From the NCBI GenBank assembly GCA_913775725.1, contig CAJYNG010000017.1:186001-250000 (forward strand): a stretch of DNA of 64,000 nucleotides, in the 5' to 3' direction. The first letter of the stretch is position 1. Each line of letters begins with the position of its first letter. The position numbers and the translations under genes are program-made. Of the stretch, positions 18,037 through 26,234 are shown piece by piece. The stretch is from an uncultured Stenotrophomonas sp. GTDB taxonomy: Bacteria > Pseudomonadota > Gammaproteobacteria > Xanthomonadales > Xanthomonadaceae. The notes beneath the pieces were generated by a model. It had not been told where the DNA came from, ran no database searches, and was given only the letters and a program-made list of their open reading frames with translations.

Positions 18037-18360
18037 TCACGGGTCCGGATACATCGACTTGAACCAGTAGGCGGATCTGTTCCGCATCCATGAGCTGAAT
18101 TCTCCCGTCTCCAGTTTCCGCAGCTGGCGCATGTCTATTCCATAGCGCTGGAACAGCGAAATCAACTCTCTCATACCTTCGTCATCCACAGCCGACGGAT
18201 CAACAGAGACGTTGATCGTCCTGAGGAACCCTTCGACAGACACCACGCCCGGAATCTGGTTCAACCTGGAGAAGAACGCATCCTCGTCCAGTCGTGAGTA
18301 GAACCTCAGGGAATAAATTTCTATTTTCAGCATTGCCAGTCGTCGCAGTAGTGATTGCAT
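18037..18360 (-). CDS. Hypothetical protein, 107 residues
   Basis: A soluble alpha/beta-looking protein (MLKIEIYSLRFYSRLDEDAF, then a NVSVDPSAVDDEGMRELISLF stretch, ending YWFKSMYPDP). There is no signal peptide. It could start at ATG 18360 or ATG 18333; I keep 18360, which has a GGTGGA about 10 bases upstream. It sits between two secreted-protein genes and a small membrane-protein gene on the same strand with tight spacing. The context suggests a shared operon and a role linked to those products, possibly a cognate small partner, but nothing in the sequence proves it. Confidence 0.55.
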   Translation of the reverse strand: MQSLLRRLAMLKIEIYSLRFYSRLDEDAFFSRLNQIPGVVSVEGFLRTINVSVDPSAVDDEGMRELISLFQRYGIDMRQLRKLETGEFSSWMRNRSAYWFKSMYPDP

Positions 18361-18378
18361 GCAGGCAGTTCCACCCGG

Positions 18379-18975
18379 CTATCGGGTGGGACCAAAGGAT
18401 CCCCAGAGATCGTCGTTTCCTCCTTGCCAGGCACTGAGCTTCTCGACAGGGATTTCCTTCAGTTGACAGGTGAACTGGAGATAGAAGGAACGGTCTTCTT
18501 TTCGATAACTGTTCCACCCGACAGCCGTCACTTTGACTTCCATCCGACTATCGCGCTCATGCGGCTGATGTAGTTCTACGTCGACTGAATCGGACAGCCA
18601 GTTGTCTCCCTTGTGCACAAAGCCCGCGCCGCCACTGGTGAGGCGTGCATCCACTACCTCCGGCGTCCCTTCCGACGAGGGCGCGTATCGCTTCAAGCTG
18701 CCTGTGATCTTGATGTACTGCTGGGAGTCGATCACGCCTGGCGACTCCGAGAAGAGGCGCAGCAGAAGGAGGGTATCGGTGCCCTTGCGCACCCTCTGAC
18801 CTGTATCTGCCACCCACAGACGCTGTTCGAACTCGTCCAGGCCAGCCGGCATGTCAGTGACGATCGCGGCCTGCGGAACGATGATGCATTCCTGAATGGA
18901 GCGAGCTTCCACCCGCACGCTCGCAAGGTAGAGAAGGAGACCACTGGCGTGGAAGCAGTGAGTGCGTTCCATCAT
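18379..18975 (-). CDS. Probable secreted protein, distant paralogue of the upstream gene product
   Basis: From ATG 18975 (MMERTHCFHASGLLLYLAS) the product has 198 residues with a short hydrophobic N-terminus ending near VEARS, compatible with a signal peptide. Its middle (VVDARLTSGGAGFVHKGDNW) and C-terminus (FTCQLKEIPVEKLSAWQGGNDDLWGSF) match the pattern of the preceding gene's product (SRGSSAFAGKTGCY; LSLEQLDAWTG). The predicted fold is mostly beta. The gap to the upstream gene is 21 bp. The family is unrecognised. Confidence 0.55.
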   Translation of the reverse strand: MMERTHCFHASGLLLYLASVRVEARSIQECIIVPQAAIVTDMPAGLDEFEQRLWVADTGQRVRKGTDTLLLLRLFSESPGVIDSQQYIKITGSLKRYAPSSEGTPEVVDARLTSGGAGFVHKGDNWLSDSVDVELHQPHERDSRMEVKVTAVGWNSYRKEDRSFYLQFTCQLKEIPVEKLSAWQGGNDDLWGSFGPTR

Positions 18976-18996
18976 GTACAGCACGTTCGTGCGGAT

Positions 18997-19605
18997 TCAG
19001 TTGCGCGAACGTCTGGAGGGGTGTGCCTGTTCGAAGGGGGATGCCTCCGGATCATGCACTCCCGTCCATGCATCAAGCTGCTCCAGAGACAATGGCTGGG
19101 CTCTCAGATGCTCTGACACCGTGGTCGGTGCCTCGCACTCTCCCGGCCATTGCAGTGGGCTTGCAGAGCGAAACGTTGCATCGACCTGGACCTCGATGCC
19201 GGAGTCTCCTGCGGAAACCACGGTAATCTGCCCTGCGACCGGCACTGCGTAGCAGCCCGTCTTTCCGGCAAACGCGCTGGACCCTCTGCTATGGAACATC
19301 CGTACTCGATCATTTGGGACAGAGAACCGGTCGCCTGCTTTCGCATCAGCGGGGAGCTGGATCGTGAGCTTGCTGAAGGTGGAACGGTCGGTCCTCCACG
19401 ACGAGCGGAATCGTCTCAGCCCGATCACTCGGCTGTCCCCGGCAACGATCTGGTGACAAGCGAAGAGCCGCTGGCGCGGCTCGACCGTAAGGCAGGCGGG
19501 GTCGCGCATGGCAGCGTCTTCAACCACAAACGCACGGGCAGCCTCTGCATCGGTACCACAGAAAAGCAGAAACGCACCACAGCTGAAGGCATGTGAGCGC
19601 TTCAT
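18997..19605 (-). CDS. Probable secreted protein of unknown function
   Basis: A 202-residue product. Residues 1-22 (MKRSHAFSCGAFLLFCGTDAEA) look like a signal peptide cleaved after AEA. Six or so cysteines are spread through the mature part (DPACLTVEPRQRLFACHQ, GKTGCYAVPV, PGECEAPTT), consistent with disulfides in the periplasm or outside. It is the first gene of a four-gene minus-strand cluster (19605-17845). The C-terminal LSLEQLDAWTGVHDPEASPF recurs in diverged form in the next gene. No known domain was recognised. Confidence 0.6.
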   Translation of the reverse strand: MKRSHAFSCGAFLLFCGTDAEAARAFVVEDAAMRDPACLTVEPRQRLFACHQIVAGDSRVIGLRRFRSSWRTDRSTFSKLTIQLPADAKAGDRFSVPNDRVRMFHSRGSSAFAGKTGCYAVPVAGQITVVSAGDSGIEVQVDATFRSASPLQWPGECEAPTTVSEHLRAQPLSLEQLDAWTGVHDPEASPFEQAHPSRRSRN

Positions 19606-19744
19606 GTGCGAACCGATTCGTCGTCAAGCGAACGGCATCGCACTATCACGGATCCTGGGTCATCCATCTGCATCCCTCCCTGGCTTGCCGGCCATCCGGC
19701 CAAGCGCAGATTGTTGCCGGTAAGCCGGGCAGCGGTCCAGCGTT

Positions 19745-20836
19745 CTAGAACAGACTTCCCTGCGGCGAATCCTTCTTCGGCGTCAGCGGCTTCAGGAACC
19801 GGCTGCAATCCAGCTTCGGCCAATGGCTGTTCTGCGCATTGAAGCCGAGACGCTTTCGCGCCAGCTTGAAGCGGTTGTTCAACAGATCGGCATACACGCC
19901 TTGGCCACGCATACGGGTGCCGAACTGGCTGTCGTAGTCCTTGCCGCCACGCAGCTGCTGGATGGTGCTCATCACATGCGCGGCGCGATCAGGATGGTGC
20001 GTATCCAGCCAGTTGCGGAACAGCGGTGCCACTTCCAACGGCAGGCGCAGCAGCACGTAGCCTGCGGTGCTGGCGCCAGCATCGTGCGCGGCCTCCAGCA
20101 CGGCTTCCAGTTCGCTGTCGTTGATCCACGGGATCACCGGCGCCACCATCACACCCACCGGAATGCCCGCTTCATGCAGGCGCTTCATCGCACGCAGCCG
20201 AGCATGCGGTGCCGACGCGCGCGGTTCCAGCTTTGCGGAAAGATGCGGATCCAGCGAGGTCACCGAGAAATGCACGCTGACTAGGTTTTCCGCAGCCAGC
20301 GGCGCGAGCAGATCGATATCGCGCTCGACCAGGGCGTTCTTGGTGATCAACGAGAACGGATGCTTGGTTTCCAGCATCACTTCGATCAGCTGGCGGGTCA
20401 GCTTGAACTTGCGCTCGATCGGCTGGTACGCATCGGTGTTGATGCCCAGTGCGATCGGTTGCGGCACGTAGCCCGGCTTCGACAGCTCCTTGCGCAGCAG
20501 CTGGGGTGCATTGGTCTTGGCGAACAGCTTGGTCTCGAAGTCCAGGCCTGGCGACAGATTCAGATAGGCGTGCGAGGGGCGCGCGAAGCAGTAGGAGCAG
20601 CCGTGCTCGCAACCGCGGTAGGGATTCACCGATTGACTGAAGCCGACGTCGGGCGAGTTGTTGCGGGTGATGATGCTGCGCGCGGTTTCGGCGCGCACTT
20701 CGGTGCGCAGGCGCGGGGCAAGGAACTCATCGCTCTCGTCGACCGCCCAGCCGTCGTCCACCGCCTCGCTGACGGTGCTTTCAAAGCGCCCGGCGAGGTG
20801 GGACGTGGAACCTCGGCCCTTGATCGCAATACCCAT
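19745..20836 (-). CDS. Radical SAM protein of the PA0069/SplB-like group
   Basis: A 363-residue protein with the radical SAM cluster motif CEHGCSYC at about residues 75-82 (NPYRGCEHGCSYCFARPSHAY), a CxxxCxxC arrangement binding a [4Fe-4S] cluster and S-adenosylmethionine. The sequence GINTDAYQPIERKFKLTRQLIEV and the VAPVIPWINDSELEAVLEAA stretch match the widespread PA0069-family proteins, related to spore photoproduct lyase. The physiological reaction is not known. It is monocistronic here, with a repeat downstream of pdxJ opposite its promoter side. Confidence 0.85.
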   Translation of the reverse strand: MGIAIKGRGSTSHLAGRFESTVSEAVDDGWAVDESDEFLAPRLRTEVRAETARSIITRNNSPDVGFSQSVNPYRGCEHGCSYCFARPSHAYLNLSPGLDFETKLFAKTNAPQLLRKELSKPGYVPQPIALGINTDAYQPIERKFKLTRQLIEVMLETKHPFSLITKNALVERDIDLLAPLAAENLVSVHFSVTSLDPHLSAKLEPRASAPHARLRAMKRLHEAGIPVGVMVAPVIPWINDSELEAVLEAAHDAGASTAGYVLLRLPLEVAPLFRNWLDTHHPDRAAHVMSTIQQLRGGKDYDSQFGTRMRGQGVYADLLNNRFKLARKRLGFNAQNSHWPKLDCSRFLKPLTPKKDSPQGSLF

Positions 20837-20901
20837 TGCGGCAAGGTACGCCGTGGCTGTCTCAATGGCTGCGACGGCCGCCTGAAGGGTTCAGGGCGGT
20901 G

Positions 20902-20972
20902 CTGAGCCGAGCATGGGCTGGGCTCTACAGTTGATGCAGAGACCTTGTAGAGCCGAGCCTACGCTCGGCTGC
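20902..20972. repeat. SMAG-like repeat pair
   Basis: A copy ending GGCTCTACA (20902-20929) is followed after 16 bases by TGTAGAGCCGAGCCTACGC (20946 on) with its complement arm. It occupies the gap between the divergent 5' end of the radical SAM gene and the 3' end of pdxJ. Confidence 0.8.
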
Positions 20973-20978
20973 AATGCA

Positions 20979-21722
20979 TCAGAGCAACGCCAGGTACCCG
21001 CGCACCGTGGCATTCAGTCCGTCATACAGCGCCTCTCCGATCAGCGCGTGACCGATCGACACCTCCAGCACGTCCGGCACGTGGGCCAGGAAGTCGCGCA
21101 GGTTGTCCTGCGACAGGTCGTGGCCGGCGTTGACGCCCAGGCCCACCGCCTGCGCGCGGCGTGCGGCGGTGGCAAACAGCGCCAGCATCGCCTCGGCATC
21201 GCCGGCGGCGTGCGCTTCGGCATAAGGGCCGGTGTACAGCTCGATGCGATCGGCGCCGACGTCGGCCGCCTGCTCCAGCAGCGGGTTACCGGCGTCGACA
21301 AACAGGCTGACCCGGCAGCCCATCGCTTTCAGTTCGGCAATCAGCGGGCGCAGTCGCACGGCATCGCGCTCGAAGTCGAAACCATGATCTGAGGTGATCT
21401 GGCCGTCGCTGTCAGGCACCAGGGTGGCCTGCGCCGGGCGGGTCTGTTCGCACAGCGGCAGCAGCCCCGGGTAACCCTCGCGCGGTGGCGCAAACGGGTT
21501 GCCTTCGATGTTGAATTCGACGCCACGCGCGCGGGTCAGCGAGGACAGGGCCAGCACGTCCTCGGCGGTGATGTGGCGACGGTCCGGCCGCGGGTGCACG
21601 GTGATGCCATGCGCACCGGCATCCAGGCAGGCCTGGGCGGCACGCACCACGTCCGGTTCGGCACCGCCGCGCGAATTGCGCAGGACGGCGATCTTGTTGA
21701 CGTTGACGCTGAGCTGGGTCAT
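20979..21722 (-). CDS. pdxJ: Pyridoxine 5'-phosphate synthase
   Basis: Condenses 1-deoxyxylulose 5-phosphate with 3-amino-2-oxopropyl phosphate in the final ring-forming step of vitamin B6 synthesis. The 247-residue protein begins [20 protein letters not shown]. The signature [18 protein letters not shown] and the later [12 protein letters not shown] are those of PdxJ TIM barrels. It starts 9 bp after the stop of a small membrane-protein gene, so the two are probably cotranscribed. The usual neighbours recO and acpS are not here. Confidence 0.96.
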   Translation of the reverse strand: MTQLSVNVNKIAVLRNSRGGAEPDVVRAAQACLDAGAHGITVHPRPDRRHITAEDVLALSSLTRARGVEFNIEGNPFAPPREGYPGLLPLCEQTRPAQATLVPDSDGQITSDHGFDFERDAVRLRPLIAELKAMGCRVSLFVDAGNPLLEQAADVGADRIELYTGPYAEAHAAGDAEAMLALFATAARRAQAVGLGVNAGHDLSQDNLRDFLAHVPDVLEVSIGHALIGEALYDGLNATVRGYLALL

Positions 21723-21731
21723 GGAACGGAA

Positions 21732-22001
21732 CTACTTGGAAAGAGGGGACGGATCGTGATCGTTGGCGTCTTCGTTGCGGCGGGCCTGGGCCTGCTCGCG
21801 CAGGCGGCGCAGTTCTTCGGCATCGACCAGGGTGGCAGGGTCGCGCTGCAGGTCACCGAAGCGGGCCACGTAGCGGCCGCGCACCCAGGCCAGCAGGAAG
21901 GCGAGGGCGGCCAGCAGGCACAGGCTCATCAGCCCGGCGCTGGGCGTCTTCAGGGCGAAGGCAAAGCAGCCCAGCGCCAGCAGCAGGTACAACCAGTACA
22001 T
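21732..22001 (-). CDS. Small membrane protein, 89 residues
   Basis: Starting at ATG 22001 (MYWLYLLLALGCFAFALKTPSAGLMSLCLLAALAF), the protein has two transmembrane helices (about 2-17 and 22-41). A charged cytoplasmic tail follows, with a heptad-like Arg/Glu-rich stretch (DAEELRRLREQAQARRNEDANDHD). Function is unknown. It lies between cls (40 bp upstream) and pdxJ (9 bp downstream) on the same strand. Confidence 0.7.
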   Translation of the reverse strand: MYWLYLLLALGCFAFALKTPSAGLMSLCLLAALAFLLAWVRGRYVARFGDLQRDPATLVDAEELRRLREQAQARRNEDANDHDPSPLSK

Positions 22002-22041
22002 AGTCGGGCTCCCCGGATGATCGCCGCAGTGTAGCGCTGCG

Positions 22042-23502
22042 TCAGAGCAGCGGCGAGGCCAGCCGGGCGAAGGCCTCGGGCAGGCGGTGCAGCCACAACG
22101 AGCGGCCGGCCTGGTCGTGTACCCGCGTGGAACGGTCGAATTCGCCCTGCAGCAGTTCGGCCAGCGCGGCGACGCGGTCACGGTCGCTGATCATCATCGA
22201 CAGCTCGAAGTTAAGCCGGAAGCTGCGGTGATCGAAGTTGGCGCTGCCGACGATGCAGACATCGTCATCGGCGATGAAGGCCTTGGTATGCAGCATGCGC
22301 GGGCCGTACTCGTAGATCTTCACCCCGGCGTGCAGCAGTTCGTCGAAATAAGAGCGCGCGGCCTGGGTGACAAACCAGGAGTCGCTCATCTTGGGCACCA
22401 GCAGGCGTACGTCCAGCCCGCCCAGCGCGGCCGAGGTCAGTGCCATCCGCGCCGCTTCGCCCGGCACGAAGTAGGGCGTCACCAGCCACACCCGCTCGTG
22501 TGCTTCCTGGATGGCTGCCACGTGCAGGCGGTGGATGGTTTCCCAGCCCGAATCCGGGCCGGATACCAGCACCTGGGCGTTGATCGGGCCATCCGCGCGC
22601 AGTGGCATGTCGGCCGGCCAGAGGCGGGCGATGTCGAAGCGCGAATGATCCTGGCCGCTGGCATAGAGCCAGTCCTCGGCGAACACCAGTTGCAGGCTGC
22701 GCACCACATGGCCGCTGATCCGCATATGCAGATCACGGTAGGCGTCCGACTTGCGGCTCTCGTCTTCGTCGTCGGTGATGTTGATGCCACCGGTGAACGC
22801 CAGGCGGCCATCGACAATCACCAGCTTGCGGTGGGTGCGCAGGTTCAACCAGGGGCGCTTGAAGGGCTTCAGCAGCTGCCGCGGATGGAACCAGACCGCC
22901 TCGCCGCCGGCATCAATCAGGGGCTGCAGGAAGCGGCGGGGCAGGGCGGAAGAACCCACTGCATCGAGCAGCAGGCGCACCTGCACGCCAGCCCGCGCGC
23001 GCTCGACCAGGGCGTCGCGCAGGGCGGTTCCGGCGTGGTCGGGATTGAAGATGTAGTACTCCAGATGCACGTGGTCGCGCGCCTGCGCGACGGCTTCCAG
23101 CAAGGCCGCGTAGGTCGCGGCGCCGTCCACCAGCCAGGTCACTTCGGTGGCGCTGCTCGGCGCCAGTCCTGTCGTGGCCTGGGCGATCTTGGCAAGCTCG
23201 GTGCAGTCGGCATCGGGCGGGCAGACATCACTGTAATGCTCCATGCCCGAACGCGCGCGGCCACGGCGCAGGCGCTGCCGCTTCACCTTCTGCGGGCCCA
23301 GGAGGTAGTAGATGAAGAGACCCAGGTAGGGCAGCAGCGCCAGTGACAGGATCCAGCTCAGCGTGGCGACCGGCTCGCGCTTCTGCAGCATGATCCAGCC
23401 CGCCAGCGCGAACAGGTACAGCAGGTAGGCCACCGCCAGGATCGTGCCGAGGTGGGCGATGCCGTCGAGCCAATGGCGCAGGGAGTCGAAGAGGGCAAGC
23501 AT
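22042..23502 (-). CDS. cls: Cardiolipin synthase
   Basis: Joins two phosphatidylglycerols to cardiolipin at the inner membrane. The 486-residue protein has two N-terminal transmembrane helices (~15-60) and two phospholipase D HKD motifs: HRKLVIVDGRLAFTGGIN (about residue 225) and HTKAFIADDDVCIVGSANFDHRS (about 405). Length and layout match ClsA-type synthases. It is followed by two small cotranscribed genes. Confidence 0.94.
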   Translation of the reverse strand: MLALFDSLRHWLDGIAHLGTILAVAYLLYLFALAGWIMLQKREPVATLSWILSLALLPYLGLFIYYLLGPQKVKRQRLRRGRARSGMEHYSDVCPPDADCTELAKIAQATTGLAPSSATEVTWLVDGAATYAALLEAVAQARDHVHLEYYIFNPDHAGTALRDALVERARAGVQVRLLLDAVGSSALPRRFLQPLIDAGGEAVWFHPRQLLKPFKRPWLNLRTHRKLVIVDGRLAFTGGINITDDEDESRKSDAYRDLHMRISGHVVRSLQLVFAEDWLYASGQDHSRFDIARLWPADMPLRADGPINAQVLVSGPDSGWETIHRLHVAAIQEAHERVWLVTPYFVPGEAARMALTSAALGGLDVRLLVPKMSDSWFVTQAARSYFDELLHAGVKIYEYGPRMLHTKAFIADDDVCIVGSANFDHRSFRLNFELSMMISDRDRVAALAELLQGEFDRSTRVHDQAGRSLWLHRLPEAFARLASPLL

Positions 23503-23534
23503 CCGCCGATCATAGCGGGCGCGTGCTCCCTGAT

Positions 23535-23575
23535 GGGGTCAGATCCCTTTTCCTGCGGAGAAGGGATCTGACCCC
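23535..23575. repeat. GGGGTCAGATCCC-type palindrome
   Basis: GGGGTCAGATCCCTTTT and its complement AGAAGGGATCTGACCCC enclose a short loop. Related copies with the same outer GGGGTC/GACCCC ends occur at 44863, 46986, 47031, 56606 and 60007. Confidence 0.85.
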
Positions 23576-23592
23576 GACCTCATCCCACAAAC

Positions 23593-23624
23593 AAAAAAAG
23601 ACGCCCCTGTTTCCAGGGGCGTCT
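23593..23624 (-). terminator. Rho-independent terminator of the exbD2 end of the tonB-exb cluster
   Basis: On the minus strand, GCAGACGCCCCTGG-AAA-CAGGGGCGTC is followed by TTTTTTT. It lies about 38 bases past the exbD2 stop. Confidence 0.88.
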
Positions 23625-23661
23625 GCAGTCGCGTCATGACTGTTGTGTTGCGGTGTAGCGA

Positions 23662-24075
23662 TTACTGCTGCACAAAACCGATCTTCTTCATCTGAGCATT
23701 CTTCGCGGCGGCCAGAACCTTGGCCATCACGTCGTACTCGGAATCCGGGCTGGCGTCGATGCGCAGTTCCGGCTGGTTGGTCGGGTCACGCTGGACCTCC
23801 TGCTCCATCCGCTGCTGCAGCTCGCTGGTATTGATCGGGCTGTTGTTCCACGAGACCTGGTTGCTGGCGTCGATCTTCAGTTCGATCGGCGGCGGCGGCT
23901 CGACCAGCTGCGGCGGTGGGTTGAGCACGCGCTGCGGCAGGTCCACGGCGATCGGGTACGTCATGATCGGCGCGGTCACGATGAAGATGATCAGCAGAAC
24001 CAGCATCACGTCCACGAGGGGTGTGACGTTGATGTCTGCCATGGGGCCCTTGCCACCACCACTACTGAATGCCAT
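23662..24075 (-). CDS. exbD2: Second ExbD-type biopolymer transport protein
   Basis: A 137-residue energy-transducing inner-membrane protein. A single N-terminal helix holds the proton-path aspartate in [21 protein letters not shown]. The periplasmic domain ends in [18 protein letters not shown]. It shares its first ~45 residues closely with the ExbD encoded just upstream but diverges in the periplasmic part ([16 protein letters not shown]). The gap to exbD1 is 3 bp. A tonB-exbB-exbD1-exbD2 order is known in Xanthomonas campestris, where exbD2 has a specialised role; whether that holds here is inference. Confidence 0.93.
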   Translation of the reverse strand: MAFSSGGGKGPMADINVTPLVDVMLVLLIIFIVTAPIMTYPIAVDLPQRVLNPPPQLVEPPPPIELKIDASNQVSWNNSPINTSELQQRMEQEVQRDPTNQPELRIDASPDSEYDVMAKVLAAAKNAQMKKIGFVQQ

Positions 24076-24078
24076 GGC

Positions 24079-24504
24079 TTATTGCCCCTTTTCTTTGGTC
24101 GCGACGAAGCCGACGTCCAGCATGCCCTGCTCCTGCGCGACCTTGGTCAGGTCGTTGATGACGCGCATCTTGGTGGTGCGGTCACCACGCAGGTTCAGCG
24201 GCGGCTGCGGGGTCTGCTGGGCGGCGGTCGCCAAGCGCGACTCGAGAGTCTGCTTGTTGATTTCTTCGTCGTTCCAGTAGATCGAGCCGTCTTCCTTGAC
24301 TGCCAGGGTGATCGGTCCGGAACGCTTTTCAGCGTCTTCCGGCTTCTGGATCAGGTTGGCTTCCGGCAGATCCACCTTGACCTTGTGGGACATCAGGGGC
24401 GCCGTGATGATGAAGATGATCAGCAGCACCAGCATCACGTCCACGAGGGGCGTAACGTTGATGTCGGCCATGGGGCCGCCGCTGTTACCACTACTGAAAG
24501 CCAT
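24079..24504 (-). CDS. exbD1: ExbD biopolymer transport protein
   Basis: 141 residues. The N-terminal cytoplasmic tail (MAFSSGNSGGPMADIN) precedes the single helix [19 protein letters not shown] with the essential Asp, and a periplasmic domain follows (VDLPEANLIQKPEDAEKRSG...). With ExbB it forms the proton-driven motor that energises TonB. It is 62 bp from exbB. Confidence 0.95.
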   Translation of the reverse strand: MAFSSGNSGGPMADINVTPLVDVMLVLLIIFIITAPLMSHKVKVDLPEANLIQKPEDAEKRSGPITLAVKEDGSIYWNDEEINKQTLESRLATAAQQTPQPPLNLRGDRTTKMRVINDLTKVAQEQGMLDVGFVATKEKGQ

Positions 24505-24566
24505 AACGGGCTCCGTCTAGATCTTGGTGACTACTTACGTTCGTCGCTGGGTAACGCGCGCCGCAA

Positions 24567-25328
24567 TTAGCGGACGCGCGAGCCGGTGGCGAAGAAGTCG
24601 TGCAGGTCGTGCGCGAAGGTATCGAACTTGCTGATGGTCGCGCTGTTGATCTTGCTGAAGAAGTTGAAGGCGAACACGGCCGGGATCGCGACGAACAGAC
24701 CGATCGCGGTCATGATCAGCGCTTCACCCACCGGGCCGGCAACGGCGTCGATCGAAGCGGAGCCGGTGGCACCGATCTTGATCAGCGCGCCGTAGATGCC
24801 CCACACGGTACCCAGCAGACCGACGAACGGAGCGGTCGCGCCGACGGTGGCCAGCAGGGTCATGCCCGACTGCAGCTTGTTGCTTTCGCGGGTGACGGCC
24901 TGACGCAGAGCGCGGTCGACGAACTCCGAACGGCTCAGGTTCTCACCGACGCCGCCGGAAGCACCGCCTTCAGCGCGCTGGTGGTGGGCAGCTGCCTGGG
25001 CAGCGTCCAGGGCGATCTTCGAGAACGGCTCGGAAGCCGGCTGTTCTTCCATCGCACGGATGGCGTCCTGCGCGTTCGGGGTGTCCCAGAACAGGCTGAC
25101 GACGCGATCAGCGGCGCTCTTCAGGCGGGTAGCGCGGAAGATGTTGATGACGGTCCAGTACCAGGACATGGCCGACATGGCGATCAGGGTCAGCAGCACG
25201 ACCCAGGAAACCGCGAAATCACCCGGCTTGGTGGTCATTTCGTGGATCAGGTGCTCGAAGCCCATCTGCGACAGGGCGTTGGACGGATTGCCCCCGGCAG
25301 CAGCGGCGATGAAAATTTCCTGCAGCAT
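24567..25328 (-). CDS. exbB: ExbB/TolQ-type proton channel protein
   Basis: 253 residues with an N-terminal periplasmic part, a first helix near residues 42-63 (VSWVVLLTLIAMSAMSWYW), and two further helices around 155-180 and 195-225 (ATVGATAPFVGLLGTVWGIYGAL; GEALIMTAIGLFVAIPAVFAFNFF). The TVGATAPFVGLLGTVWGI motif is diagnostic of the MotA/TolQ/ExbB family. It forms the pentameric channel around ExbD in the TonB system. Confidence 0.96.
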   Translation of the reverse strand: MLQEIFIAAAAGGNPSNALSQMGFEHLIHEMTTKPGDFAVSWVVLLTLIAMSAMSWYWTVINIFRATRLKSAADRVVSLFWDTPNAQDAIRAMEEQPASEPFSKIALDAAQAAAHHQRAEGGASGGVGENLSRSEFVDRALRQAVTRESNKLQSGMTLLATVGATAPFVGLLGTVWGIYGALIKIGATGSASIDAVAGPVGEALIMTAIGLFVAIPAVFAFNFFSKINSATISKFDTFAHDLHDFFATGSRVR

Positions 25329-25422
25329 GACGCTTACCTTTGTTGTGTGTGGTGATAAAGGGTGTAGCTAAGCTAAACAATCGAACCGGGAGCGGGGGTG
25401 GCCAGGCGGCCACCCGGACGCA

Positions 25423-26091
25423 TCAGTTCAGCGCAAAGTTGACCGGGACGCGAACGCGACCTGCCGCCTTCTTACCGCCAGATTCAGCGGCGTTGAAGCG
25501 CCACTTGCGAGCTGCTTCCATCGCAGCACGGTCCAGGTCGCGGTTACGGCTGGACTTTTCCACCGTGACATTGGTGACGTTGCCGCTGGCATCGACATCA
25601 ATGATCAGGATCACTTCGCCCTGGATACCAGCGCGGAAGGCTGCCGGCGGGTAGCGCGGCGGATTCATGGCCTTCGACGAGATGTCCACGCTGGCCTCGA
25701 TCGAGGTCGCAGGTGCCGGCGGCGCAGGGGGCGACGGCGGGGTGACGATATCGTTCGGACGCGGTTCCGGCACGTCCACGACCGGCGCCTGCGGCGGCGG
25801 CGGGACCGGCGACGGCTTCGGCGGCGACAGATTCTTCACCGGCGGCGGCGGAGTATCGGTCGGCGGCGGCGGCGGCGGCGGGGGCGGCGGCGGCGGCGGT
25901 GCATCGACGATGGTCACCATGACGTTGCGCTCCTTCTCCGCAACGGCCTTGGGAGCCACGGCGGGAATGAGGAGCATCATGAAGGCGGCCAGATGCAGGG
26001 CAATTACAAACGCGATGCCGACGATGCGAGGCCAGCTCAGCCCCTTGTCATCGGGTTGTTCGTACCGGTGAACGACTAGTTGTTCCGTCAT
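25423..26091 (-). CDS. tonB: TonB energy-transducing protein
   Basis: From ATG 26091 (MTEQLVVHRYEQ) the protein has 222 residues; an upstream TTG is unlikely. A single N-terminal helix (~22-44) is followed by a very proline-rich periplasmic spacer with an uninterrupted run of about 13 prolines and several PPPP clusters (~66-130). The C-terminal domain (about 140-222) has the TonB YPPAAFRAGIQGEVILIIDVDASG pattern and ends in RVPVNFALN. It transmits the ExbBD motor force to outer-membrane receptors such as the one at 12127-14217. It is the first gene of the cluster; I saw no clear Fur box. Confidence 0.95.
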   Translation of the reverse strand: MTEQLVVHRYEQPDDKGLSWPRIVGIAFVIALHLAAFMMLLIPAVAPKAVAEKERNVMVTIVDAPPPPPPPPPPPPPTDTPPPPVKNLSPPKPSPVPPPPQAPVVDVPEPRPNDIVTPPSPPAPPAPATSIEASVDISSKAMNPPRYPPAAFRAGIQGEVILIIDVDASGNVTNVTVEKSSRNRDLDRAAMEAARKWRFNAAESGGKKAAGRVRVPVNFALN

Positions 26092-26234
26092 GCGCCAAGA
26101 GCTCAATAGTGGGGCCGGGATGCCGGGGGCGGAATCCCTGATCAGCGGTGCATGACACCGCAGGAACCTCCAAGCTTATACCAATCCTGAGCGCCTGCGC
26201 ATCAACTGAGCAGGCATTCAGGCGTTATTCCTAC

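Noticed and set aside
19602-19823. 73-codon minus-strand gene between the secreted-protein operon and the radical SAM gene
   Set aside because: It overlaps the 3' end of the radical SAM coding sequence in another frame and has no coding signature.
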